From positions 1 to 8,986 of the forward strand of contig JAFDWA010000050.1 in the NCBI GenBank assembly GCA_018268735.1: a DNA stretch of 8,986 nucleotides, read 5' to 3'. This DNA comes from Actinomycetota bacterium (lineage in GTDB: Bacteria; Actinomycetota; Acidimicrobiia; Acidimicrobiales; Microtrichaceae). The notes beneath the pieces were generated by a model that was not told the DNA's origin, did not search any database, and saw nothing but the letters and a program-made list of their open reading frames with translations. Below, in pieces: positions 1 to 5,252 of the stretch (position 1 is the first letter of the stretch; each line of letters begins with the position of its first letter). Both the position numbers and the translations under genes were made by a program.

Positions 1-486
1 GCGCTGTCGCTCGTCGAGGAGGATCGCCCGGTCGTCGTGTCGAGGACCTACTCCAAGACCTGGTCCGCGGCCGCGCTCCGGCTCGGCTACCTGATCGGCC
101 CGACGTGGGTGGTCGACGACCTGCAGAAGGTGGCGCTGCCGTACCACCTCGATTCGATGACGCAGCTCGCCGGCGTGCTGGCGCTCGACCACCTCGCCGA
201 CATGCAGCGCCGCGTGGCTCGCCTCGTCGAGGAGCGTGGTCGGGTCGAGGCGGCGCTCGGCGGACTGCCCGTCGACGTGTGGCCGAGCGCGGCGAACTTC
301 ATCCTGCTCCGGCCACGCGATCGTGACGGTAGCGAGGTCTGGCAGGACCTCCTCGACCGCTCGGTGCTCGTGCGCAACTGCTCGTCGTGGCCAGGGCTCG
401 AGGGGTGCCTGCGCGTCACGCTCGGCACGCCGGAGGAGGACGACGAGCTCCTCGAGGCGCTCGCCGACGTGCTCGACCGGCGCTGA
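1..486 (+). CDS. hisC: Histidinol-phosphate aminotransferase, C-terminal part (5' end outside window)
   Basis: This PLP-dependent class I/II aminotransferase makes L-histidinol phosphate from imidazole-acetol phosphate and glutamate in the cytoplasm. The window holds 161 residues in frame 1, running in from the left edge to a TGA at 484-486. The PLP-lysine region reads SRTYSKTWSAAALRLGY, with the Schiff-base Lys at residue 19 of the fragment (codon 55-57). Family landmarks follow in order: a YHLDSMTQ segment, SAANFILLRPR, a VLVRNCSSW segment, and LRVTLGTPEED with the substrate-phosphate Arg. A GTG at 37 is internal and lies inside the PLP motif, so it is not the start. The his genes that follow support HisC over other aminotransferases of the same fold. 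A 108-bp gap separates it from hisB, while the next genes overlap, so it may form its own transcriptional segment. Confidence 0.93.
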   Translation, partial: ALSLVEEDRPVVVSRTYSKTWSAAALRLGYLIGPTWVVDDLQKVALPYHLDSMTQLAGVLALDHLADMQRRVARLVEERGRVEAALGGLPVDVWPSAANFILLRPRDRDGSEVWQDLLDRSVLVRNCSSWPGLEGCLRVTLGTPEEDDELLEALADVLDRR

Positions 487-496
487 GGTGCACCTC
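485..496. repeat. 12-bp perfect palindrome at the hisC stop
   Basis: GAGGTGCACCTC is a perfect 12-bp palindrome that begins inside the hisC stop codon (484-486). It lies just before the larger hairpin at 503-541. It could be a protein-binding site or chance; nothing in the sequence decides. Confidence 0.4.
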
Positions 497-502
497 GACG
501 AG

Positions 503-541
503 CTCGTGACGGTGCGCCGAGCGTGGCGCGCACGTCACGAG
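503..541 (+). terminator. Strong imperfect hairpin between hisC and hisB (terminator or attenuator-like)
   Basis: CTCGTGAC (503-510) pairs perfectly with GTCACGAG (534-541). Inside it, GTGC (512-515) pairs with GCAC (530-533) and GCC (516-518) with GGC (525-527), leaving a six-base loop. That is about 15 base pairs with a 1-nt and a 2-nt bulge. No T-run follows, so it is not a classical intrinsic terminator, although actinobacterial terminators often lack one. It could end or attenuate transcription after hisC, or protect mRNA ends. No histidine-codon leader peptide is visible nearby. Confidence 0.5.
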
Positions 542-594
542 GATGTGGGTTCGGCGTTCCGGCGTTGGGGGTCGGACGCGCGATCCTTGACGCC

Positions 595-1203
595 GTGAGC
601 CCGACCACGCCCCCCACCCGCTCCGCCGGCGACGAGCGCGTGACGAAGGAGACCCGGATCTCCGTCACCCTCGACGTCGACGGCGACGGCACCACCGACT
701 GCCGGACGGGTCTGCCGTTCTTCGATCACATGCTCGACCAGATCGGCCGTCACGGCGGCTTGGACCTCACGCTGCACGCGGAGGGCGACGTCGACGTCGA
801 CGCGCACCACACGGTCGAGGACTCAGGCATCCTCCTCGGCGAGGTGCTGCGTCGGGCCCTCGGCGACAAGCGGGGGGTGAGGCGCTTCGCCTCGATCCGG
901 GTGCCGCTCGACGAGGCGGTCGTGGAGGCGGTGCTCGACCTGTCGGGCCGCCCGTACCTCCACTACGAGATCGACATCCCCGGCGAGAAGATCCTCGGCG
1001 ACCCGCCGTTCGATCCGCAGCTGATGGAGGAGTTCTGGCGGGCGTTCGTGATGTCGTCGGGCATCACGCTGCACCTGACGCTCGTGCGTGGCCGCAACAC
1101 CCACCACATCATCGAGGCGTCGGTCAAGGCAGCCGCGCGAGCGCTGCGCGACGCCGTGCGCGTCGAGGGCACGGCGTTGCCGTCGACGAAGGGGACGCTG
1201 TGA
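595..1203 (+). CDS. hisB: Imidazoleglycerol-phosphate dehydratase
   Basis: This enzyme dehydrates imidazole glycerol phosphate to imidazole-acetol phosphate using paired Mn ions. It is the monofunctional IGPD type, without the fused phosphatase seen in enterobacteria. The metal-binding and fold motifs are all present: TKETRISVTLDVDGDG near the N-terminus, FFDHMLDQIGRHGG, the DAHHTVEDSGILLGE metal motif, and near the C-terminus RGRNTHHIIEASVKAAARALR with the second His-His cluster. The GTG at 595 gives 202 residues, close to the usual length of about 200, and places DERVTKET where homologues have a similar lead-in. A GTG at 523 would add 24 atypical residues and lies in the loop of the upstream hairpin. 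A GTG at 640 would trim the N-terminus just before TKET. No start has a good Shine-Dalgarno. It overlaps hisH by four bases (GTGA). Confidence 0.95.
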   Translation: MSPTTPPTRSAGDERVTKETRISVTLDVDGDGTTDCRTGLPFFDHMLDQIGRHGGLDLTLHAEGDVDVDAHHTVEDSGILLGEVLRRALGDKRGVRRFASIRVPLDEAVVEAVLDLSGRPYLHYEIDIPGEKILGDPPFDPQLMEEFWRAFVMSSGITLHLTLVRGRNTHHIIEASVKAAARALRDAVRVEGTALPSTKGTL

Positions 1204-1880
1204 GCGCACCTGTCGACGGACCGATGATCGCGGTGCTCGACTACGGGATCGGCAACCTGCGCTCGGCGGAGAAGGCCCTCGCGCACGTCGGAGCGAACGC
1301 TGTGCTGACCGCGGATCCCGATGTCGTGGCGGCCGCCGACGGCGTGGTCCTGCCCGGTGTCGGCGCGTTCGGACGTTGCCGTGAAGCGCTCACCGAGACC
1401 GGACTCGACGACGTCGCGCTCGATGCCGTCGCGTCGGGCCGACCGTTCCTCGGGATCTGCGTCGGCATGCAGCTGCTCTACGAAGGCTCGGAGGAGGCAC
1501 CGGGCATCAGCGGTCTCGGCGTCCTGGCCGGCGACGTCCGGCGACTGCCACCGGGGGTGAAGCACCCGCAGATGCAGTGGAACCGGCTCGAACCGCTGAC
1601 CGAGTCGCCGTTGCTCGACGGCCTCGGTGAGCGGCCCTGGATGTACTTCGTGCACTCCTACGCTCCGGAGGCGACCGGTGACGTGATCGCGACCTGCGAC
1701 TACGGGGGGCAGGTCACCGCCGCTGCGCAGCGTGAGATGGTCATGGCGACGCAGTTCCACCCCGAGAAGTCCGGCGGCCCGGGCCTGCGGCTCCTGTCGA
1801 ACTTCGTGCACCTTGCCAGTACGACTCCGGGGACCGACGGCACGGTCCTCGACGCGGCTCCGTCCGGGCGGGTGCGGTGA
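1200..1880 (+). CDS. hisH: Imidazole glycerol phosphate synthase, glutamine amidotransferase subunit
   Basis: HisH hydrolyses glutamine and passes ammonia through HisF, which makes imidazole glycerol phosphate and AICAR. It is a class I (triad) glutaminase of 226 residues. VLDYGIGNLRS is at 12-22 and the oxyanion strand PGVGAF at 52-57. The nucleophile Cys87 lies in GICVGMQLLY, and His187 and Glu189 lie in QFHPEKSG. The usual P-H-M-G-W-N segment at the HisF interface reads P-Q-M-Q-W-N (123-128), a variant that spares the triad. The GTG at 1200 overlaps the hisB stop as GTGA and has AAGGGG at 1189-1194 as a well-spaced ribosome binding site. The ATG at 1224 is a possible alternative just before the conserved core. 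It ends at the hisA start, so translational coupling is likely on both sides. Confidence 0.95.
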   Translation: MSAPVDGPMIAVLDYGIGNLRSAEKALAHVGANAVLTADPDVVAAADGVVLPGVGAFGRCREALTETGLDDVALDAVASGRPFLGICVGMQLLYEGSEEAPGISGLGVLAGDVRRLPPGVKHPQMQWNRLEPLTESPLLDGLGERPWMYFVHSYAPEATGDVIATCDYGGQVTAAAQREMVMATQFHPEKSGGPGLRLLSNFVHLASTTPGTDGTVLDAAPSGRVR

Positions 1881-2617
1881 TGGACCTGTACCCGGCGATC
1901 GACCTGCTCGACGGACGCTGCGTCCGCCTCTACCAGGGCGACTACGGCCGCAGCACCGTGTACGGCTCGGACCCCGTTGCGCAGGCGCTCGCCTTCCAGG
2001 CCGAGGGTGCGCCGTGGGTCCACGTCGTCGACCTCGACGCAGCCCGCACCGGTGAGCCACGCAACCGGGACCTCGTCGCAGCGATCGCCGACGCCTTGGA
2101 CGTGCCGGTGCAGACCGGTGGAGGTGTCCGCAGCGTCGAGGCGGCCGAGGCGCTGTTCGCCGTCGGGGTGTCGCGCGTCGTGCTCGGCACCGCGGCGCTC
2201 GAGGACCCCGACCTCGTCCGACGCCTCGCCGAGTCGAACCCCGTCGCGGTCGGGCTGGACGCGCGTGGAACCGAGGTCGCGGTCCGGGGCTGGCTGGAGG
2301 GATCGGGCGCGGACGTCGTCGACCTTGCGGTCGCGTTCGGCGACGCCGGGGTCGACGCGCTGGTCGTCACCGAGATCGGTCGGGACGGGACCCTCGCCGG
2401 ACCGGATCTCGAAGGCTTGTCGCGCGTGCTCGCAGCGAGCTCGATCCCCGTCATCGCGTCCGGTGGGATCGGCACCCTCGACGATGTCCGCTCGCTCGCC
2501 GCGCTGTCGGTCGAGGGTCGGGCGCTCGCAGGGGCGATCACCGGACGAGCGGTCTACGAAGGAGCGTTCACCGTCGCCGAAGCCGTCGCCGCGACCCGCG
2601 ACGAGACAGCCACATGA
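1880..2617 (+). CDS. hisA: Phosphoribosyl-ProFAR isomerase (ordinary HisA type)
   Basis: HisA is a (beta/alpha)8-barrel isomerase that converts ProFAR to PRFAR, the substrate of HisF-HisH. From ATG 1880 it has 245 residues. Catalytic Asp8 lies in PAIDLLDG, phosphate-binding loops are QTGGGVRS (78-85) and ASGGIGT (193-199), Asp127 lies in VGLDARG, and Asp169 in TEIGRDGTLAG. The ATG shares its A with the hisH stop; an in-frame GTG three bases earlier would give a four-base overlap instead. Actinobacterial PriA, which also does the TrpF reaction, has Ser-Gly-Gly where this protein has Gly-Gly-Gly, and this one has the HisA-like RLYQGDYGRSTVYGS. I therefore expect a monofunctional HisA; this is inferred from motifs. 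The last residues, Glu-Thr-Ala-Thr, are encoded by the first, imperfect unit of the tandem repeat that leads into hisF. Confidence 0.94.
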   Translation: MDLYPAIDLLDGRCVRLYQGDYGRSTVYGSDPVAQALAFQAEGAPWVHVVDLDAARTGEPRNRDLVAAIADALDVPVQTGGGVRSVEAAEALFAVGVSRVVLGTAALEDPDLVRRLAESNPVAVGLDARGTEVAVRGWLEGSGADVVDLAVAFGDAGVDALVVTEIGRDGTLAGPDLEGLSRVLAASSIPVIASGGIGTLDDVRSLAALSVEGRALAGAITGRAVYEGAFTVAEAVAATRDETAT

Positions 2618-2667
2618 CCGAGACAGCCACATGACCGAGACAGCCACATGACCGAGACAGCCACATG
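2600..2667 (+). repeat. 17-bp tandem repeat, four units, joining hisA to hisF
   Basis: The unit ACCGAGACAGCCACATG occurs three times without error at 2617-2633, 2634-2650 and 2651-2667. An upstream unit at 2600-2616, inside the end of hisA, matches at 15 of 17 bases, differing only in the first two. Each unit ends in ATG, and each ATG is followed by A, giving ATGA at every junction. The last unit supplies the hisF start codon. The unit is 17 bp, one less than a multiple of three, so each unit steps the reading frame exactly as an ATGA overlap needs. It probably arose by slippage on an ancestral ATGA hisA/hisF overlap. Confidence 0.97.
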
Positions 2668-2668
2668 A
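2614..2668 (+). other. Chain of three overlapping six-codon ORFs (MTETAT) between hisA and hisF
   Basis: ATG codons at 2614, 2631 and 2648 each open the same ORF, Met-Thr-Glu-Thr-Ala-Thr then TGA (2614-2634, 2631-2651, 2648-2668). The first ATG overlaps the hisA stop (2615-2617), and each mini-ORF stop overlaps the next ATG as ATGA. The last stop overlaps the hisF ATG at 2665. A ribosome ending hisA could restart at each in turn and reach hisF. Each start has only a weak GAG about eight bases upstream. The reading frames are seen directly; their translation is inference. Confidence 0.55.
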
Positions 2669-3465
2669 CAGCCGTCGCTCGGGTGATCCCGTGCCTCGAC
2701 GTCGACGCCGGCCGTGTGGTCAAGGGCGTGAACTTCGTCGAGCTCCGCGACGCCGGCGACCCGGTGGAGCTCGCGGCACGCTACGACGCCGAAGGTGCCG
2801 ACGAGCTCGTGTTCCTCGACATCACCGCGTCCTCTGACGCGCGCGCCACGACCATCGACATGGTGCGCCACACCGCCGAGGAGGTGTTCATCCCGTTCAC
2901 CGTCGGCGGCGGCATCCGCAGCGTCGACGACGCCCGTCGCATCCTGCGTGCCGGTGCCGACAAGGTCGGCGTGAACACCGCAGCAGTCGACCGACCCGAG
3001 CTCGTGTCGGAGATCGCCGATGAGTTCGGCGCCCAGTGCGTCGTCGTCGCGATCGACTCGCGGTCACGCCGTTGCGAGCCCGACGGGACCCCCGGTGAGG
3101 GACCGCCGTTCCAGGTGTTCACCCACGGCGGACGCACCGCGACGGGCCTCGACACGATCGAGTGGGCCGCGCGCGTCGCAGAGCTCGGCGCCGGCGAGAT
3201 CCTGCTGACGTCCATGGACCGCGACGGCACCAAGGACGGCTTCGACGTCCCCGTGACCGCAGCAGTCAGCTCCACGGTGGGCGTGCCGGTCATCGCATCC
3301 GGCGGTGTCGGCACGGTCGCGCACATGGTCGAGGGGATCACCGACGCCGGTGCCGATGCGGTGCTCGCGGCGTCGATCTTCCACTTCGGCGAGCACACGA
3401 TCGCAGAGGTCAAGGCGGCGATGTCGGCCGCGGGGATCACGGTGCGTCCGGCTACGTTGCCGTGA
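2665..3465 (+). CDS. hisF: Imidazole glycerol phosphate synthase, cyclase subunit
   Basis: HisF is the barrel subunit that joins HisH-derived ammonia to PRFAR and releases imidazole glycerol phosphate and AICAR. The product has 266 residues, slightly above the usual 250-260. Catalytic Asp12 lies in [18 protein letters not shown] and Asp131 in VVVAIDSR. Phosphate-binding segments are FTVGGGIRS (78-86), [13 protein letters not shown] (182-194) and ASGGVGT (211-217). The start is well fixed: in this frame the upstream stop is the TGA at 2632-2634, and the only start codon after it before the conserved core is ATG 2665, formed by the last 17-bp repeat. There is no strong Shine-Dalgarno, so expression probably depends on ribosomes arriving from hisA through the repeat. 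Its TGA shares its A with the ATG of the next gene. Confidence 0.96.
   Translation: MTAVARVIPCLDVDAGRVVKGVNFVELRDAGDPVELAARYDAEGADELVFLDITASSDARATTIDMVRHTAEEVFIPFTVGGGIRSVDDARRILRAGADKVGVNTAAVDRPELVSEIADEFGAQCVVVAIDSRSRRCEPDGTPGEGPPFQVFTHGGRTATGLDTIEWAARVAELGAGEILLTSMDRDGTKDGFDVPVTAAVSSTVGVPVIASGGVGTVAHMVEGITDAGADAVLAASIFHFGEHTIAEVKAAMSAAGITVRPATLP
3453..3458 (+). promoter_or_regulatory. TANNNT -10-like hexamer before the oxidoreductase gene
   Basis: TACGTT lies inside the end of hisF, six bases before ATG 3465. This spacing matches leaderless actinobacterial promoters, where transcription starts at or next to the start codon. The -35 region is hisF coding sequence with no clear TTGAC-like match, so this is suggestive only. 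Confidence 0.35.
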
Positions 3466-4403
3466 TGGACCTGCGCATCTTCACCGAACCCCAGCAGGGC
3501 GCCACCTACGACCAGCTCCTCGCCGTCGCCCGCCGAGCCGAGGAACGTGGCTTCGACGCCTTCTTCCGCTCCGACCACTACCTGTCCATGGGTGCGGTGT
3601 CTGGACTGCCGGGGCCGTCGGACGCGTGGATCACCCTCGCCGGCCTCGCCCGCGACACCGAGCGCATCCGCCTCGGCACGCTCGTCACCGCCGCCACGTT
3701 CCGCGCCCCGGGTCCGTTGGCGATCGCCGTCGCGAACGTCGACGCGATGTCCGGTGGGCGAGTCGAGCTCGGCATCGGTGCCGGTTGGTTCGAAGCCGAG
3801 CACGCCGCGTACGGGATCCCGTTCCCGCCGGTGGGGGAGCGCTTCGACCGCCTGACCGAGCAGCTCGAGATCATCGACGGCCTGTGGCGGACACCCGCCG
3901 GGTCGCGCTTCGGACACCACGGCGAGCACTACACGCTGACCGACTCGCCGGCGCTGCCCAAGCCGGTCCAGTCGCCACGCCCGCCGATCATCATCGGCGG
4001 GTCCGGCCCACACCGCACCCCCGCGCTCGTCGCGCGTTTCGCGGACGAGTACAACCTGGCGTGGGCCGACGTGGAGGCGACCCGGGCCCGCAACGAGACC
4101 ATCGATGCCGCATGCCGTGCCGCCGGTCGGGATCCGTCGACGGTGCTGCGGTCGGTCGCCCAGGTGCTCTGCGTCGGTGCCGACGAAGCCGAGCTCGCCC
4201 GGCGTGCCGGAGCGATCGGCCGGGAGGTCGACGAGCTCCGCGCCCACGGTCTCGCCGGCACGCCCGACGAGCTGATCGCCAAGGCATCGGCCTTCGCCGA
4301 CATCGGCATCAGTCGCATCTACCTGCAGGTGCTCGACCTCGACGACCTCGACCACGTCGACCTCGTCGCCGACGCGGTCATGCCGGCGCTCGAGCGCAAG
4401 TAG
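3465..4403 (+). CDS. Luciferase-like, probably F420-dependent oxidoreductase
   Basis: The product has 312 residues and belongs to the bacterial luciferase-like monooxygenase superfamily, whose actinobacterial members mostly use coenzyme F420. Visible marks are the N-terminal strand [38 protein letters not shown] (26-44), IRLGTLVTAATFRAPGPLA, the superfamily segment MSGGRVELGIGAGWFEAEH, the YGIPFPPVGERFDRLTEQLEII stretch, and RPPIIIGGSGPHRT. It resembles the subgroup I associate with Mycobacterium Rv1855c, but that comes from memory of the motifs. No substrate can be read from the sequence. ATG 3465 overlaps the hisF stop by one base (TGATG), and an in-frame GTG precedes it at 3462. A TANNNT hexamer six bases upstream suggests a second, leaderless transcript. 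A role in histidine synthesis is not known; it may simply travel with the operon. There is no signal peptide, so it should be cytoplasmic. Confidence 0.87.
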   Translation: MDLRIFTEPQQGATYDQLLAVARRAEERGFDAFFRSDHYLSMGAVSGLPGPSDAWITLAGLARDTERIRLGTLVTAATFRAPGPLAIAVANVDAMSGGRVELGIGAGWFEAEHAAYGIPFPPVGERFDRLTEQLEIIDGLWRTPAGSRFGHHGEHYTLTDSPALPKPVQSPRPPIIIGGSGPHRTPALVARFADEYNLAWADVEATRARNETIDAACRAAGRDPSTVLRSVAQVLCVGADEAELARRAGAIGREVDELRAHGLAGTPDELIAKASAFADIGISRIYLQVLDLDDLDHVDLVADAVMPALERK

Positions 4404-4406
4404 CGT
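4401..4406 (+). promoter_or_regulatory. TANNNT -10-like hexamer before the GroES-like gene
   Basis: TAGCGT, which includes the TAG stop of the preceding gene, sits nine bases before ATG 4416. A start site six or seven bases downstream would leave an almost leaderless mRNA. No Shine-Dalgarno is seen in the 12-base gap (only GGAT), which fits leaderless translation. The motif is short and the evidence weak alone. Confidence 0.35.
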
Positions 4407-4415
4407 GGATCGCCC

Positions 4416-4760
4416 ATGACCGACTCCGGACCGACCGCCGGCACGCCCGACAAGCTGCCGGTGCGGATGCTCAACGACCGCATCCTGGTCAAGGTCGACG
4501 CGGAGGGCGACCGTCGCTCCACCGGCGGGATCCTCATCCCCGCAACCGCCCAGATGGGCAAGCGGCTGGCGTGGGCCGAGGTGCGGGCCAAGGGGCCGAA
4601 CGTGCGGGCGGTCGAGGAAGGCGACCACGTCCTGTTCAACCCCGAGGAGGTCTACGAGGTGGAGGTCCGTGGCGAGACCTTCATCATCCTCCGCGAGCGC
4701 GACATCCACGCCCTCGCATCGGAGCGGCTCGAAGCAGGTCACACGGGCCTGTACCTCTGA
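4416..4760 (+). CDS. Divergent GroES-like (Cpn10-fold) protein
   Basis: This 114-residue protein fits the Cpn10 family. [19 protein letters not shown] (13-31) matches the first strands of Gro[16 protein letters not shown] (33-46) the mobile loop, [19 protein letters not shown] (66-84) the core, and [15 protein letters not shown] (86-100) the usual EEYLILREDDILAV end. The hydrophobic Ile-Leu-Ile (39-41) replaces the IVL-type tripeptide that GroES uses to bind GroEL, so binding is possible. The usual Gly-Lys-Tyr-Ala-Gly-Thr segment is replaced by Asn-Pro-Glu-Glu-Val-Tyr, and the loop after the mobile segment is altered. There is an N-terminal extension of about 12 residues and a C-terminal one of about 14. 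No groEL is next to it. It may be an accessory co-chaperonin or a Cpn10-fold protein with another role. A perfect hairpin follows 11 bases after its stop. Confidence 0.78.
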   Translation: MTDSGPTAGTPDKLPVRMLNDRILVKVDAEGDRRSTGGILIPATAQMGKRLAWAEVRAKGPNVRAVEEGDHVLFNPEEVYEVEVRGETFIILRERDIHALASERLEAGHTGLYL

Positions 4761-4771
4761 GGTGCCCGATT

Positions 4772-4794
4772 CCCGTTCGGCGCGGCCGAACGGG
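4772..4794 (+). terminator. Perfect 10-bp stem, 3-nt loop hairpin between GroES-like gene and hisI
   Basis: CCCGTTCGGC (4772-4781) and GCCGAACGGG (4785-4794) are exact reverse complements around a GCG loop. It starts 11 bases after the GroES-like stop. No T-run follows, so it would be an actinobacterial-type terminator without a U tail. It also covers the place where a -35 element for the TACAGT hexamer at 4801 would lie, so an operator for a dimeric repressor is a real alternative. Either reading marks hisI-trpE as a separately controlled unit. Confidence 0.65.
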
Positions 4795-4800
4795 TCCTCG

Positions 4801-4806
4801 TACAGT
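4801..4806 (+). promoter_or_regulatory. TANNNT -10-like hexamer before hisI
   Basis: TACAGT lies nine bases before ATG 4816, in a 55-bp intergenic gap and just after the perfect hairpin. No Shine-Dalgarno is present (TGGCCCACC precedes the ATG), which fits a near-leaderless message. No good -35 match is seen at 17-19 bp. This is the best of the three internal promoter candidates because it follows a possible terminator. Confidence 0.5.
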
Positions 4807-4815
4807 TGGCCCACC

Positions 4816-5241
4816 ATGTCACCCACCCACGACACGCCTCCTTCTGCCGGCAGCTCCGCCGTCACCCCGATCGAGGTCCGCGAGGAGGACCTGGCGAACA
4901 TCCGCTACGACGCCGACGGGCTCGTGCCGGCGATCGTCCAGGACGTCGACACCCGGGCCGTGCTGATGATGGCGTGGATGAACGCCGAGACGCTGCGCAT
5001 GAGCCTCGAGCAGGGACGCACCGTGTTCTGGTCCCGCTCCCGTCAGGAGGTCTGGCGAAAGGGCGACACGTCCGGTGATCGCCAGTTCATCCGCTCCGCC
5101 CACTACGACTGCGACGGTGACGCACTCCTGCTCCTCGTCGAGCAGGAGGGCAAGGGCGCCTGCCACACCGGTGCCTACACCTGCTGGTTCCGCACGTTCG
5201 GAACCGATGAGCAGACGACCGAACGTCCCGGCCCCACCTGA
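4816..5241 (+). CDS. hisI: Phosphoribosyl-AMP cyclohydrolase (HisI domain only)
   Basis: HisI opens the purine ring of phosphoribosyl-AMP to give ProFAR, the substrate of HisA. The product has 141 residues and no HisE domain is fused, so phosphoribosyl-ATP pyrophosphatase must be encoded elsewhere. Family marks are [24 protein letters not shown] (37-60), [17 protein letters not shown] (71-87), DCDGD (98-102) with three Asp spaced for Mg, and [14 protein letters not shown] (111-124). Cys99, Cys116 and Cys123 match the conserved zinc cysteines. The first 17 residues are a Pro/Ser/Thr-rich extension ahead of the usual start of the fold. ATG 4816 is chosen because it begins just after the intergenic hairpin and TACAGT element; an ATG at 4669 would run back through the GroES-like gene. 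trpE starts 11 bp after the stop, so the two are probably cotranscribed. Confidence 0.95.
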   Translation: MSPTHDTPPSAGSSAVTPIEVREEDLANIRYDADGLVPAIVQDVDTRAVLMMAWMNAETLRMSLEQGRTVFWSRSRQEVWRKGDTSGDRQFIRSAHYDCDGDALLLLVEQEGKGACHTGAYTCWFRTFGTDEQTTERPGPT

Positions 5242-5252
5242 TCCGGTCCCGG

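Noticed and set aside
523..594. GTG at 523 as the hisB start
   Set aside because: It would add 24 residues without family likeness and lies within the loop of the 503-541 hairpin. GTG 595 gives a normal length.
487..594. T-box or histidine leader-peptide attenuator before hisB
   Set aside because: No run of His codons, no specifier loop or T-box sequence, and no T-run after the hairpin.
963..2060. 365-codon minus-strand frame opposite hisB, hisH and hisA
   Set aside because: Arg/Gly-rich antisense shadow of three clear his genes.
2600..2667. CRISPR array
   Set aside because: The units are directly adjacent with no spacers and only 17 bp long, so this is a simple tandem repeat.
4669..4815. 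Longer hisI start at ATG 4669
   Set aside because: It would overlap 92 bases of the GroES-like gene in another frame and run through the intergenic hairpin. ATG 4816 is the natural start.
2781..4901. 706-codon open frame on the minus strand across hisF, the oxidoreductase and the GroES-like gene
   Set aside because: It lies opposite three well-supported genes. Long antisense frames are expected in DNA with strong G/C third positions, and its translation has no recognisable domain.
3305..4966. 553-codon plus-strand frame across the same genes
   Set aside because: The translation is almost entirely Arg, Pro, Ala and Gly, the usual composition of a shifted frame in GC-rich DNA.
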